Shown here piece after piece: positions 33,968 through 45,726 of a stretch of 64,000 nucleotides of DNA. Position numbers and translations under genes: made by a program. Each line of letters opens with the position of its first letter. The stretch's first letter is position 1. Source of the DNA: Daphnia carinata. Lineage: Eukaryota > Arthropoda > Branchiopoda > Diplostraca > Daphniidae. The stretch lies in NCBI RefSeq assembly GCF_022539665.2, contig NC_081338.1, forward strand, positions 1,550,001 through 1,614,000, read 5' to 3'. The notes under the pieces were generated by a model, which was not told the DNA's origin, ran no database searches, and worked only from the letters and a program-made list of their open reading frames with translations.

Positions 33968-34101
33968 CTGTCACGACTCACTGTTAATCCCGGACCTAGT
34001 GCTCCGCGGATGGGTGGTGGAGGGTTTACCCCAAGGGGATCAGCGCCAAGATTGTGTTATTCGTGCAATCGGCACGGCCATATTGCTAGAGATTGTCCGG
34101 C

Positions 34102-34108
34102 AAAAAAC
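34102..34108 (+). promoter_or_regulatory. -1 ribosomal frameshift site A AAA AAC
   Basis: The heptamer AAAAAAC lies just after the zinc knuckle. In the gag frame the codons are GCA AAA AAC, the exact X-XXY-YYZ phase needed for -1 slippage. The pol frame is -1 to gag and overlaps it here. This would give Gag-Pol at a set fraction of Gag. Confidence 0.88.
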
Positions 34109-36381
34109 GACGGCGTAGTGCGTCGAGGGCAATGGCGCCCTTGAAGGGATTTTTTGTCACTGAAAGTCGCCCAGCCTTGCCTCTTATCAAGGTGTGGATA
34201 AAAAGTGTAGGAGAAGTAGTAGCACTTGTCGACTCAGGTGCTAGCGTCAGTGCCGTGCGGCTAAGCGTCGTCCGTAAGTTTTTAGATCCGCTGCGTAAAG
34301 TCACAAAAACTAAGTTAAGGGGAGTCGACAACAAGGTTGTGCGAGTAGAGGGGTCCTTACCCTTATCCATCAAATGGAAGGACAGCTTTGTAACCCTACC
34401 GTCCGTAACCGTTCTAAGGACCGCTCCCTTCGCACTAATCTTGGGTGTCGACTGGATTGTAAATAGCAAAACTAACATTGTAGTAAGGGGAGGGAGACTT
34501 GAATTAGTCGGGGAAGGGTTAGTTGAGAAGGAAAATAAGGGTGTAGTGACGCAGGGAAATAAGGATTTTGATTTAGTAAGGGGGGAGAGTAACATAACGG
34601 GGAAAGGTGTAAGGGGGGAGGAAAATAGGGATTTAGATTTAGTAAGAGAGAAAAGTAACGTAGCAGAAAAGGAGGTAAAAAGGGAGGATATAGCATTAAT
34701 TGAGGGAAATTTAAATCAGGGGTACAGGGAAGTCGAAAAGGACGAAGGAAGTAAGATAGAGGAAGTTTTGACGAAGGAGAAAAAGAAGGTGCGATGGTCG
34801 GAAGAAGTGCATATAATTAACGAGGAAAGCAGCAGGGAGGAAACATTTTCGGAGGAAGAAGGGAGTAATGAAGAAGATTTTGACGTAAGCGACGGTCTGA
34901 TCGAGTCTTTTGCGGAGGAATCGCCTTCGAAACGACGTGGATGGATCCCAGTTAAGGCAGATGGACACCAGGTGGTTCCCCCAAACTCGCTAGTCTTTGT
35001 GAAGGGAAGACTGTCGACAGATGTCTCTGGTACGGCTTTCGTTAAGTTTAATTGTTGTTCGAAGCCGGGAAAGGAGTGGGTGATACCAGCCAGTGCCGGG
35101 ACGGTAAATAGAGGACTAACGGAGATACCCCTTGTGAATTATTCCCCTGCGGAGTTGAGACTGAGACGACGGCATTTCTTTTGTACTGTTGAACTGAACG
35201 ATGACGCCGTGTTGTCTACTTTGACAGACGGGGAGTCTGAAATTTGTGCCACCGTTCTTCCAGTAAGTGATGAAGCCAAATCCTTCACTCAGGTTAATAT
35301 TGGGGAGGGACTAGACTCTGGTCAACGTGAAAAACTTATGGGTATGCTTGAACGTCGACGAAAATGCTTTCCGAAGTCAAAAAGGGAAATTGGGCAAACC
35401 ACTGAAGTTGAACATCATATTGACACGGGGAATGCTTGTCCGGTGAAGTCTGCACCATATAGGGTATCAGCGTTCGAACGTCAGATTATTGCGGAAAAGG
35501 TTGAGGAAATGTTAGAAGACGGTGTTGTCGAAGAATCTTTTAGTCCGTGGAGTTCGCCCGTTGTTTTAGTTCGTAAAGCAAAATCTGGTGACTATCGTTT
35601 TTGTATTGATTTTAGACGTCTAAATGCGGTGACGAAACGTGATGTTTATCCGTTACCTCGAATCGACGATGTTTTGGACAGGCTAGCAGGTGCACAATTT
35701 TTTTCTTGCTTGGATTTGGCCAGTGGATATTGGCAGGTGCCTGTAGCGTTGGAAGATAGGGAGAAGACAGCGTTTGTCACTCCAGACGGTCTTTATCAGT
35801 TTAAACGTTTGCCGTTCGGGTTGAGCAATGCTCCGGCGACGTTTCAACGTTTAATGGATAGAGTTTTGGCTGGGTTGAAGTGGCATATGTGCCTAATTTA
35901 TTTAGATGATATATTGGTTTTTGGCCGATCTTTTGACGAGCATTTGGCACGCCTAGAGTTGGTGTTAACAGCTCTAGAGCGAGCGAATTTGACACTGAAC
36001 ATTGACAAATTCGTTTTCGGCGCCACCAAGGTATCCCATCTGGGACACGTAATTGATGCGGAAGGTATTCACCCGGAAGGCGAGAAAGTGCGCGCCTTGA
36101 CTTCCATGCCTGTTTCAAATTTGAAATCAGTACGAGGTTTTCTTGGACTTGCGTCGTACTATCGACGTTTTGTCCCTGATTTTGCGTCATTGGCTCACCC
36201 TTTGCACGCTCTCCTCAAAAAGAATGCTGTTTGGCGATGGACGGAACGTCACGAAGACGCAAAGAGCAGTATTGTAGTGCGTCTTACGACTGCTCCTGTT
36301 CTGGCTCATTTCGATGACGCTCTAGAAGTTACTATTCAGACTGACGCAAGTCAAACTGGACTAGGAGCAGTGTTGACGTAA
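34103..36381 (+). CDS. Pol part 1: protease and reverse transcriptase
   Basis: Continuing in the -1 frame. Protease active site VALVDSGASVSAV lies about 45 residues in. A long E/K-rich linker (about 34480-34930) follows, unusual in length for Gypsy. RT has SPWSSPVVLVRKAKSGDYRF, LPRIDDVLDRL, PFGLSNAPATFQRLMDR and an intact catalytic YLDD at 35899-35910. The start of RNase H (TIQTDASQTGLGAVL) is included before TAA at 36379-36381. That stop is in frame with the rest of pol, so a single change, probably CAA to TAA, cuts an otherwise intact polyprotein. Enzymes act in the cytoplasmic particle to copy the element RNA into DNA. Confidence 0.92.
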
Positions 36382-38199
36382 GATGCTGGTGAAGGACATC
36401 GACCTGTGACTTTCATCAGCAGAAGGCTGTCGGACACCGAAACTAGATATCACGCCAATGAACTGGAATGTTTGGCGGTGGTGTGGGCACTCAAAAAATT
36501 GCGCTCGTATATTTATGGGAGACATTTTTTTGTAAAGACGGACAGTTCAGCCGTCAAGTGGATGATGGGGAAAAGGGATTTAAAGGGGAAGTTTGCTAGA
36601 TGGGTGCTTGAGTTACAGGAGTTTACCTTCAGGATTGAGCACGTGAAAGGTACGGATAATGTTGTTGCGGACACACTGTCCAGGAACCCTGCCGACGGCA
36701 TTGTTTCCCGGCCAGATGATTGTCTAGCAGTCATTGTAAAAGAACCCGAAGTGGGTTATGCCTCAAAAGAGCTCGCCCTCTTGCAACAACAAGACGGCCA
36801 GCTACGGAAAATATTTGTTGCATTAGACACCCTTACGCCCTGTAAAATTTCCCAAGATTTTGTCATCCGTAGTAAAATTCTGTATAAAAAAAACAAACAT
36901 TCTGGCAGGAAGTTGCTACTCGTTATTCCCTCTATCCTTCGTAGAAAAATCTTGGAAGCGTGTCATGATTCTCCTTCTTCTGGCCATCAGGGTGTGGACA
37001 GAACTCTTTCTAAAATTAAAGGTCGATTTTGGTGGCCACGGCTGGGTAGGAGCGTAAAAATTTTTGTACAATCTTGTTCTTTTTGCCAAACACACAAACA
37101 CGCCATTGGTCAGGTGGTTGGTCGACTACAGCCCATCGAACCACCAACTTCTCCGTTCCAGCTGATCGGAATCGATCACTTGGGTCCGTTTAAAGACACT
37201 GCTTCTGGACATCGTCACATAATCGTCTCAATAGACTATTTGTCGAAGTGGGTCGAGGTGGCTGCTGTACCTGACACTTCAACAAAATTTGTTACGTCGT
37301 TCCTCGAGACGAACATTATTTTTCGCCATGGTACACCGCAACGTATTGTTAGCGACCAGGGATCAGCCTTCACGTCCCAGATGTTCGCCGAATGGGTGAC
37401 GCGCTGGCATATTAAACACATTTTGGCCACTGCAGAGCATCCGGAGACTAATGGATTAGTGGAAAGAGTTAATCGTACGCTAACACTTGCATTGTTCGCC
37501 TTTGTCAACCCCGAACATACGGATTGGGACTTACATTTAGCAGCCGCAACGTATGCTATCAATACTGCCCGACAAGCCACAACCGAGGTAACGCCGTTTG
37601 AACTAGTGAATGGTCGTCCACCAGTCCTAGCCATAGAAAATCTTTTTCCATGGCCAAAGAACGAAGACGAACCACATGCCACTTTTTTGTCACGCGTTTC
37701 GGAATGGAGGTCGTCAGCTCGTTTGCGCATCGTGGAAAAACAAAGAAAAAGTAAGGAAAGAACGGATCGAGTTCGGAAGCCGGAACCCGAGTTTCTCCAG
37801 GGTGACCTTGTTCTAGTTAGACGGAAGCCAAGAAAGAAAAATTCCACCAAGAAGTTTCTTCCTAAATTTATGGGGCCATTCCAGGTAGTACGAAAGCTGT
37901 CGCAAACAACCTACCTAGTCGAAGACCTGCCCGCGCAACGGAAGAAATCAACGTATAGGCGTTTTAACGTCCACGTCTGCCAGATTCGTCGCTTCAATGG
38001 TCGGTCGGATGTGGAGTGGGACGCTTCGGAAGATGTGGCAGTCGACGAGTCTTCATCTTCATCTTCATCTTCGTCTTCTTCGAGCGACTCATCTTCGTCC
38101 GAGTCGGAAGAGCCTCCACAAGGAGACATGCCAACAACAACTACAAGAGCTGGGAGACGGACAAGAAGACCTGCATGGATGAACGACTACAACACATAA
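36382..38199 (+). CDS. Pol part 2: RNase H and integrase
   Basis: The same frame as part 1, directly after the TAA. RNase H shows HANELECLAVVWALKKLR and VKTDSSAVKWMM. Integrase has the H-H-C-C region (HQGVDRTLSKIKGRFWWPR with CSFCQ). The catalytic D, D and E are in IGIDHLGPF, IVSDQGSAF and NGLVERVNR. The C-terminal part has FMGPFQVVRKLS, a GPY/F-type module. It ends with an unusual serine run and acidic tail before a basic C terminus. No chromodomain is seen. Expression without part 1 is not expected unless the TAA is read through. Confidence 0.92.
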   Translation, partial: DAGEGHRPVTFISRRLSDTETRYHANELECLAVVWALKKLRSYIYGRHFFVKTDSSAVKWMMGKRDLKGKFARWVLELQEFTFRIEHVKGTDNVVADTLSRNPADGIVSRPDDCLAVIVKEPEVGYASKELALLQQQDGQLRKIFVALDTLTPCKISQDFVIRSKILYKKNKHSGRKLLLVIPSILRRKILEACHDSPSSGHQGVDRTLSKIKGRFWWPRLGRSVKIFVQSCSFCQTHKHAIGQVVGRLQPIEPPTSPFQLIGIDHLGPFKDTASGHRHIIVSIDYLSKWVEVAAVPDTSTKFVTSFLETNIIFRHGTPQRIVSDQGSAFTSQMFAEWVTRWHIKHILATAEHPETNGLVERVNRTLTLALFAFVNPEHTDWDLHLAAATYAINTARQATTEVTPFELVNGRPPVLAIENLFPWPKNEDEPHATFLSRVSEWRSSARLRIVEKQRKSKERTDRVRKPEPEFLQGDLVLVRRKPRKKNSTKKFLPKFMGPFQVVRKLSQTTYLVEDLPAQRKKSTYRRFNVHVCQIRRFNGRSDVEWDASEDVAVDESSSSSSSSSSSSDSSSSESEEPPQGDMPTTTTRAGRRTRRPAWMNDYNT

Positions 38200-38544
38200 A
38201 ACATACACGCTCTTCTTTCGCTATCGTGGGTTTTTTATTTTTTTTGTGTGGGGGGGAATTGTTGGGATTGTCATGGTATTATTTTTTTTTTGTTTTTGTT
38301 TTTTTGGGGGGGGGTGGTGATGTCATTTGATAATTTGTTTTTTTTTTTGTTTTGATAAATCGTCGTCTGTTTTCTCTTTCTTCTTCTCATTCTTCTTTTG
38401 CTGCGAGTGTTATTTGTTAATTGTTTTTTTTTTGCTTTGATAAATCGCCGTCATTTGGGTGGGTGTGAAGAGCCGTGAGCCTCAGGGAGGAATTTTTTTT
38501 TTTTTCCATTCTCTCGTATTTTTTTTTTTTCAGTCGTTGGGAGT

Positions 38545-38578
<34 letters not shown>

Positions 38579-38698
38579 TTGTTTTTGTTTTCATTCCTCG
38601 GTTATCTTCTTTTCCTTGGAGGCAATTTCGAAGTTCCAGAAAACCCCTGTGTTTTATTTGTGTTATTCGTATGGAACTTCGAGTCAGGAAGGGCCGAA
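38200..38698 (+). other. 3' untranslated region with long T tracts
   Basis: Several T and G homopolymers, the longest 32 T at 38546-38577. No gene. The bases before the LTR (CAGGAAGGGCCGAA) are purine-rich and are the likely, if weak, polypurine tract. Confidence 0.6.
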
Positions 38699-39054
38699 TG
38701 TTACAAGTGTCATAACCCATAACTATTGTCATGTATCCCCATCTCGTGTCCCGATTATATCTCCCCTTGATAGATGGCAGACCGGAGGGTATGCGACGGG
38801 GTCGTCTGCTGTCAATGGTTTAGGGCAGTCAGTTACCTCGCCGTCTACTAAGTGGTCCTAAGAAGGAGCTCTGCATCTTGCTGGCTTCCCTTCGCGTAAC
38901 CCTTAAAGTGAAGTGTACTGTATTAAGTGTATCGTGTAAAATATACTTGTCTCGGCTATCTGTTGGATTATTATTCCTTTCCATCTGCTGAATTATCTGC
39001 CCCATCCTACCAGCTGCTCACGACCTGGGTCCGACGCCGGCAATATCCATAACA
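38699..39054 (+). repeat. 3' LTR
   Basis: Nearly identical to 32361-32716. The CTACT duplication follows at 39055-39059. Confidence 0.95.
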
Positions 39055-39059
39055 CTACT

Positions 39060-42000
39060 GAAGGTAAGGTTGGCTTTACTGTTTGTACGGGTTTTTTTTA
39101 TAGTTGGTTTCGTCGTAGTGGTTGTAGATTTTTAAGTTTTTGTGCTATTGTTGCTCTTTTGGTCGTTATGGTGGCCATTGGTTTGCTAGTTGTCGTTGGT
39201 TTAAGTTTCGTAGTTGCTTTCGACGTGGTAGGACGATGTGTTGTTGTCATAATCGGTTTTTCGGTGGGGGGGGGCAATGGGTTTTGTTGTTGTAGTTAAG
39301 GATACAATTGTTTCGTTTTTGAAAATTTAGTTGATATTTTCACGTTTGTTTAACGGGGGTAATTTTGGCACAGTTTTTCCGTTGAACGATCGCTGCGTCT
39401 GTAGGGGACAGATGATTGTCGATGAAGCAGAAGCATTTTCAGGGATAAAATTTTTTACAAGTTTTTGAAATTAGATTTCTTGGCCGAGAGACAAACTTCA
39501 GCCATCAAATTGTTTTTCATTCAGTGAAAGACGGAATTCCCCTCAATGACTTCCCCTGATCAAAAAATCATTAAAAAATCTTTAAAAAAAACACAGTATT
39601 AGTTCCAATTAGTACAGTCACAAGTTCGAATAACAAAATTCTTTGTTCTTGATTTTATTTGAACTAGAAATAGAACTTAATACACTAGCAGATTTCAAAC
39701 CCAGTGCCTCAGTGAAACAAAAATGGTTGAATCGATTTGTTTGAAATTTTAGAGCATGCATAGGAGTTCGTAATCAGGCGGTGTTGCAAATTCTACTAAG
39801 CAAGGCTTTCAATGGGTGAAAATTGTTCAACTCTAAAGGAATTGAAATGATCGTTGAAACACGACTGTTTTGCATGGTATTACAGCAAAATATAACACGC
39901 TGTCTAAGAAGGTCATTTTATGGACAAGTCCAAATTCAGTATATCCGTTGTCCGTTTTTTAACTAGGATGAAGCAAAATAGCGGATCCTGTGCGATACTC
40001 CCTCCCTTTAGATTGAATCCATTTGAGAACTTTAAAATTATTGCATTGCATTGAAACTCATCATGATTTAAGTTTCGAAAACGAATTTTGGTCCTCAACT
40101 TTGATCGCAAGGACCCAAAACAAAGTCCTCAGAATGAAAAATGTTAGTGTTCAACACTGCAGCACTAGACACGGTCTTGAGATGGTAGGCAACGCTTTTT
40201 GAAATGTTGATAAAATTGCAAATGTAATGCGCAATTCGTTTTCATATGTTGTGGTACGCTTCAAAACGCATACACCAATATCGCACCATTTTCTCTTATG
40301 ACGGCTGCGTAATGAACTAAATGATGAAATTTAATATTTGGGTTAATGTCGTTGAGTAGTTTGTTCAAACAGGCAAAAATTTGATTAATCAAGTTCTCCA
40401 GTATCACAGTATATTCCAATACGATACTTGAGGCAAAACTAATTTCGATTATTCAGTTTAACATTAAAATTAGCTCAAATTAAGGATAGTCATCTTCAAT
40501 TGAATCTCCGATGATCAACGGAAGCATTCGGATCAAGCACTAGTTTTGCGACGGGTGCTGCTTTGTACTATAATTTTCACTTATCTGAATAAAAACATCT
40601 GTGAAGTTTGGTGCAGGCTTGTTCTTCTTATCGTAATAGGTATAACTAAAGCGCTTTAAACGATTATGCAATTGCTCTGCTACGAAAAAGTTTTCCGTAT
40701 TTTTCGAAAATTCCCGAACACAAGCATAATAATAAATTCATAATAATAATGATCGTTGCTTCCAAGAAATTATGCATACAGTCAAGAATTAAATTATTTG
40801 TTACATAAAAAACGACTTTTATTCAAGTTGCAATTAAATTTAATTCCAGCAAGGGGAGTTGATTGACTGCTTGTCAACTTTGCCTCTCTTGCAGCAACGT
40901 TATAATTATCTTTAGTTCGCATTTCTAAACCACAAGCATTTGAGTTATTGTTTATTTCATCTCTGCTCAAAAGGAAAAGTCGGCAAAATTTTGTAGCAGG
41001 TGGTGATGAAAATCCAAACAATTCATGAATATCCTTGTATATCCGCAAACGGAAAAAATTGTACCGTGGATACGAAATCCTGGTATGTCACACACATATA
41101 ATAGTGTAAAGGAGGACACGACGTTGTCATGTTGCCTCCAATACGGAGAAATAAAGCTAAACGCGGCGCTGTTACTCACAATGTCGCGTATAGGTAAGCA
41201 CAAGACAATACGTGTTTTCAGGATATTCGTGTATTAAAATACCACCAGTATTCAATTGGTTGGACAGGTCGGAAGGCAAGGTCTACAATTGCGTAACTAT
41301 TACTTGGGCTTACACTACTAAGGGACAACTAAGACAAGTAGCGAATATTACTAAGAAGGGGACTTACGCTTCAGCTTGTGAGAATGAGATAGCGGCTCGG
41401 AAGGAAGCTGAGGTACACACGAGATAGCTCTCTCAAGGGACGACTAGCTACTGCGAGTTGCCGATGGCTTTTTATATGTTAGCCATCGACTGTGAGAGCC
41501 ATACGGCACAGTGCTAAAGGATAGGCGGCAATATCGGGCGATTTTGTGTGCAATGGAGAAGTATAGGCGGCAAATTCGGGCGGTATCGAACGAATTTGGA
41601 CGATAGTTAAAAATCGGTTGGGCGGTTTTAGGCCATTTCGGGCAATCTCAGACCAACCGAAAGAAATCTATTTTTAGCCGACGTGCCGGGACATGTCTTC
41701 GTTATTTATTATATTGTTAAGGGAGTTTTTAAACTAGGTTATTAAATAAAGGCTTTAAGTAAAAAAAACTACAGGTATAAGATTCTAGTCTATTTGAAAA
41801 GGGAAGTAAGAAGGGGCTTTGCTGGACGATTCGTTACAATAGCACCCATTCACCAAATTCAAGAATTTCCATTTCTTTTTGTAAGTCAACAATGATAAAT
41901 TTGAATTCGCTGTTTTTCAAATATTTACTATAGCAGACCACAGGATGATGAATGTTTGCAAGGCGCGGGTTTTCTAATGAAGCCAAATTTTCAATTGGAA

Positions 42001-42658
42001 AGTAAAACGTACAAAACTCATGTTATTTTGTTTTAACCCCCCCCCCCCCCCCCCCAAGCTGATTTGTTACTTCGGTTTCATTTTAAAAAAGTTTGAAAGC
42101 GAACTGCAAAGGGAATGTTTCAAAAAAGGAACTATTTTTTAAATTCTTGCTGCCCCGATGGCTTTTAATGAAACCATCTTCGCTTGTTACCTCTCTAAAA
42201 TATCTCGATCGGATTATTTTGTCTGAAAATATTCTACTCAAAGTTTCTCGTAAAGAAATATGCTGGAAAGTTTTTTTTGGCGGTTTGGAAAGGATTGTCC
42301 TTTTGAATTGATTCGAACAGGAAGATTACTTTTGTTTGATATAAGCACCTACTACGTCCTAGGCTCAACAGAAGTGAAATGGGTTTTGAAATAACCTAAT
42401 CTCTTTTGTTTAGAATTGATGTTCTTTAGAATCGACGTAAGGGATCCGTTTTTTTCACGCTCATTTTCATCTGGTTCAAACATGGCGCCCAAAATATTTG
42501 CAATATAATCTTATATGATGTTCGAAAGTAAATGTTCTGATCTTAAGCTTAACATAAACTTCGCTAAATGCCTTACTACTTGTTTTGATGTTTCGTTATC
42601 TTCAGTAACCATGGTAGTTGCATTTGACATTTCAGTGTCTTTTTCCTTGGCTGTTACA
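39060..42658. other. Gene-poor stretch
   Basis: AT-rich sequence with a T/G-rich start, a G run near 39260, a C run of about 18 at 42038-42055, and an 8-bp perfect dyad CGATGGCT/AGCCATCG at 41462-41488. Open frames at 39913-40110, 40794-41048 and 41025-41427 lack domains. An AATAAA near 41745 suggests a transcript or LTR end, but no partner repeat was found. Confidence 0.4.
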
Positions 42659-42853
42659 TCAATAACACGAACGTTGTTCGTCAGTATTTAGAAAGATGAC
42701 ATTTTGTCGAAACTCTGAGCTAATTTTATGTGTACGAATTTTACTGCACCGCATTAAATGATTTCTTAAATTAGAAAAGGAATTAAAAGTCTTCAGACAC
42801 CCGTTCTGAGCGCATATCAGTGGAGTTCCTCTTGTATCCCCGGAAGTATGCAT
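42659..42853 (-). pseudogene. Single C2HC/C2H2-type zinc-finger fragment
   Basis: The minus strand reads LICAQNGCLKTFNSFSNLRN and then HLMRC, i.e. CX4CX12HX3C spacing. An ATG opens the frame (MHTSGDTRGTP) and TAG/TAA stops follow. Lone fingers of this kind start many animal DNA transposases, but no transposase core follows here, so the origin is unclear. Confidence 0.4.
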
Positions 42854-44243
42854 GGCATAAATAGCTCGAAGGTAAGACGTAAAATTTTAGATTCCCCTTC
42901 GATAAAAGGACGGGAGAAATTTTTTGACTTGAACGGGAAAAGAGAAAAACCTCGTAATATTGGACACTGAAGAATGAAATGCCATAGTTGGAACAACTTA
43001 TGTTTTTATCAGAAATAAAGAGCTTGTAGACTTATATTGCACCTTTAAGTTTTGCAGCAAACCTTGAATCGAAGTTGATCTTTACCAAGAATGATTCTAA
43101 ATCAGTTGCATTAAGCTCCGAAACATCAACGGGGCACGGAGCACAAGTTGCGTAATTAGACGCCATGCGCGAAATAAGGAAGAGAAGCAAAAGCAAGAAA
43201 ACGCACCTCCAACGGCCAAAGAACCAAAGCTAATAAAAAAAACTATTCGACGCTTAAGGTGACTTTTGATAAAAATCTCTCCATAAAATAGATAAATGTA
43301 TCTACCTTATAATTGTTAGGAAAAATCCGTTTCCCTCAAAAAAAACGAGAACTTGCACGACTCACCCCAAAACCAGTAGGTTGTTGGTCACTAAACGGTA
43401 AATCCCATTATATAATCACAGAAAGAAAAATACTCACAATCGATACCACAATTAACAATCATTAAAATAAAAAACGGACACGCTTGTAGCTGCAAAATGC
43501 AGAACACATCGAACAGTTGCTAAGGTACAAAAAATGAGTCATATGCGACACTAGTTCCTTATCAATACTCAAATACTAATGAAAACCTCATGTAAAAAAC
43601 CAGTAATCAGGTTGACCAGAGACATCTCCTAGTTCTCGGTCCCTGAACACACGGTGTAAGTCTTCATAATATTTTGCATAATATTTACATTATAATATTT
43701 TAAAGTAACTTAAGCCAAAGTCAATTTGATATAAATCATAGATTGTTGAAAATAACATAACTTGGAATACAATTTTGTGTACTACTTTTTAAATAGATGA
43801 TAATAACACTAAATAAGTAGTGTAACATTTGGTGAACTAGTACAAGCTCGTAGCTGCCAAGGTATCCATGGTAACGCGTCTCAAAACGGCAGCTTCTCAG
43901 AAAAAAAAGTTTTAGGTTTGTTCCGTTCAATTTCCATTTTTTTTTCAGAGAACATTGTATAGCTTTCTGGTGTTGCGACGATCGCCTCCTTGACAAATGC
44001 CCCCGCGGGGGGTCAACGATTGCCCCCCACGCCAAAACAGTTGCCCCCCGACTGTTGCCCCTAACCGTAGCACAACAAATGCCCCACTCCTCTTTGATCA
44101 ATGGCCCCTATCAAATAAATACTAGAAATTGTAAATATGTCGACCTTTAAATTTTCGTACAACTGTGTTTAAAAAGAAACAGAAAATCAGGGGGAATTAA
44201 AAGCTGGTGGAAGTTGTTGATTTCGGCGAGTTCGGCGGCTATA
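42854..44243. other. Gene-poor, with a GGGGCA-rich block
   Basis: No gene. At 43979-44106 the minus strand repeats GGGGCA(A/T)TTG-like blocks about six times, a marked composition change from the AT-rich surroundings. It may be the end of a MITE with subterminal repeats; no second end was found. Confidence 0.45.
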
Positions 44244-44730
44244 TCATATTAATGGTGAATCGCCATCATCTGACAGATGATGAGGCAGTCTTCCGACGCG
44301 AGGTGAGTGACGACGTGCAGTTGAAATGGACGTTTCCTCTGTTGAACTGGCAGTGACAACAGGCATCTGAATAGGATTTACACAAGTCCCAGCCAAAAAC
44401 CGTCGTCTTGGATACACTGTGAGTCTTTCCTCAACTGGTGAAGAGTTAGAGACACGCCTATGAGCATCATGCTGAGAAAATAAACCGGTGTTATTTTTTG
44501 TGTTTGAATACTAACATATTGTTCTATATTTACGTTAGGCTCCGTGAGATTCCTAGATAATTGCAGAAATTCCCGTATGCTGATTTCCCCTTCAATGAAA
44601 CGGCGTCCATTTTTCTCAACCATTTCGTTCTTTTTCCGCTGTTGCAATGGTTTTGGCCTAGTGGAACGCCTGTCTGCTAATTCGGCCTCATAATCACGAA
44701 ATTTCGCATTTTCGGCTTCTTTGAGGAAAG
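44244..44730 (-). CDS. Two-exon gene end, function unknown
   Basis: Exon one (44730-44516) begins after an acceptor TTTATTAG and reads FLKEAENAKFRDYEAELADR and on to LQLSRNLTEPNVNIEQY. A 44-bp GT-AG intron (44472-44515) is proposed because the next 75 codons are then open (HDAHRRVSNSSPVEERLTVY to DDGDSPLI) up to TGA at 44244-44246. Without splicing the frame stops after 30 codons. The protein is rich in charged and serine residues with no known domain. The first exon was not found. It lies head to head with the BED gene. Confidence 0.4.
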
Positions 44731-44910
44731 CTAATAAATAACAAAGTACACACACAAATCGATTCCAAATCAAAATCAAATAATTTTTAGGTTTACTTTA
44801 AGTACAGGCCCATTAGCCATTGTTCTTATTCCCCTTTGACAGGATTATAACAGAATATAGTGTTTATAGTAACGTATCTAGTGCTGAAGTGTTTGTGAGG
44901 ATAAAAAAAC

Positions 44911-45724
44911 ATGGCTTCAAACGAGCCGTTAGATGAAATTGATTTCGAGGACAATAATGTCGTTGACTTAGAGCATAGTTCGACTCAAAAGTCTTTCTTG
45001 TGGTTCAAGGTGGGTATTTTTGCCCTGTTTGTTTTTCCTAAAAATTTGACTGATTCAACTCCACCTTACAACCAAAACATTCGTGGGAAGTGTGGATTGT
45101 GTAAGAAATTGATTTCTGGGCGTCGAGGTGCAAATACCAATTTTTCGAGACACTACGATCAGGTACAAACAATTTTATGCAAAAAGTATTGATTCTTTAA
45201 ACTGTGCTATTTAGATCCACACGTCTGAATATTCCACGTTCAAGCTTCAAAAAGAAAAGGATAAATTAGCAAAGAAATCTGAGAAAAGAAAACGGGTAGA
45301 AACCCCTGCCAAGACTAAACTTAGTGATAGCCAGAAAATTGCAGCTAAAGCTAGGGCAAGTGAGTTTTTTGTCTGAGCTCCAATTCATATAACTGAGCAA
45401 GAAAAAATCAACCAAATAATTCTAGATTACATCATAGCTGTAAAGTTTCGAACCTCGTGTATTACAGTGGATTTGCCGAAACAATTCCGAATTACAAGGT
45501 ACAAACATGCGGTATTTATACTACTAAAGAACATGCATATTGAAGGTAAAATGGGAGGGGACACGTTCACTTTCACTTGTGAAGCGCTTGAGGGATGTAG
45601 AGGGTGTGGCTGTCTTTGGATAGCCTTTGGGCTCGTTACATTCCTTCCCCTCTTCAATAAGAAGAGTTGGTCCTCCAATTTGCTTTTTCCGTCACCGTCT
45701 ACAGTTGTTGCTATGGATGAATAA
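44911..45724 (+). CDS. Small BED zinc-finger protein, hAT-derived
   Basis: Three exons joined by GT-AG introns of 52 and 66 bp (45163-45214, 45360-45425) keep one frame from ATG 44911 to TAA 45724-45726. Exon one has a BED-like finger: SFLWFK, then KCGLCKKLISGRRGANTNFS with RHY, and the late histidine from exon two (QIHTSEY). Exon two is basic. Exon three begins NYIIAVKFRTSCITVDLPKQ, resembling the conserved step after the BED finger in hAT transposases, then diverges. AATAAA overlaps the stop at 45723-45728. No DDE core is present. An intact short frame with signals at both ends fits a domesticated or truncated hAT gene; expression is unknown. Confidence 0.5.
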
Positions 45725-45726
45725 TA

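Larger units (their letters stand above)
32361..39054 (+). mobile_element. Young Ty3/Gypsy element, nearly intact
   Basis: LTRs at 32361-32716 and 38699-39054 are both 356 bp and differ at two positions by eye. The element is flanked by CTACT (32356-32360 and 39055-39059), an exact 5-bp duplication. It has a primer site, gag, a -1 frameshift site and a continuous pol frame with protease, RT, RNase H and integrase, and no env. Only two nonsense codons, at 33965-33967 and 36379-36381, break it. The near identity of the LTRs indicates a recent insertion, and related active copies are likely elsewhere in the genome. Confidence 0.96.

Noticed and set aside
34086..34968. Minus-strand frames of 74-169 codons
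   Set aside because: Antisense shadows of the protease and E/K-rich linker of pol.
33965..36381. Alternative genetic code (TAA/TAG as glutamine)
   Set aside because: Other genes here use TAA and TAG as ordinary ends, and TGA also interrupts frames, so simple mutation is enough.
37236..37850. 204-codon minus-strand frame
   Set aside because: Antisense to intact integrase; composition is that of a shadow frame.
38459..38861. Plus-strand frames of 87 and 128 codons
   Set aside because: They are poly-F/poly-T translations running into the LTR.
41440..41840. Possible solo LTR with AATAAA
   Set aside because: No partner copy, no clear TG..CA borders and no target duplication were found.
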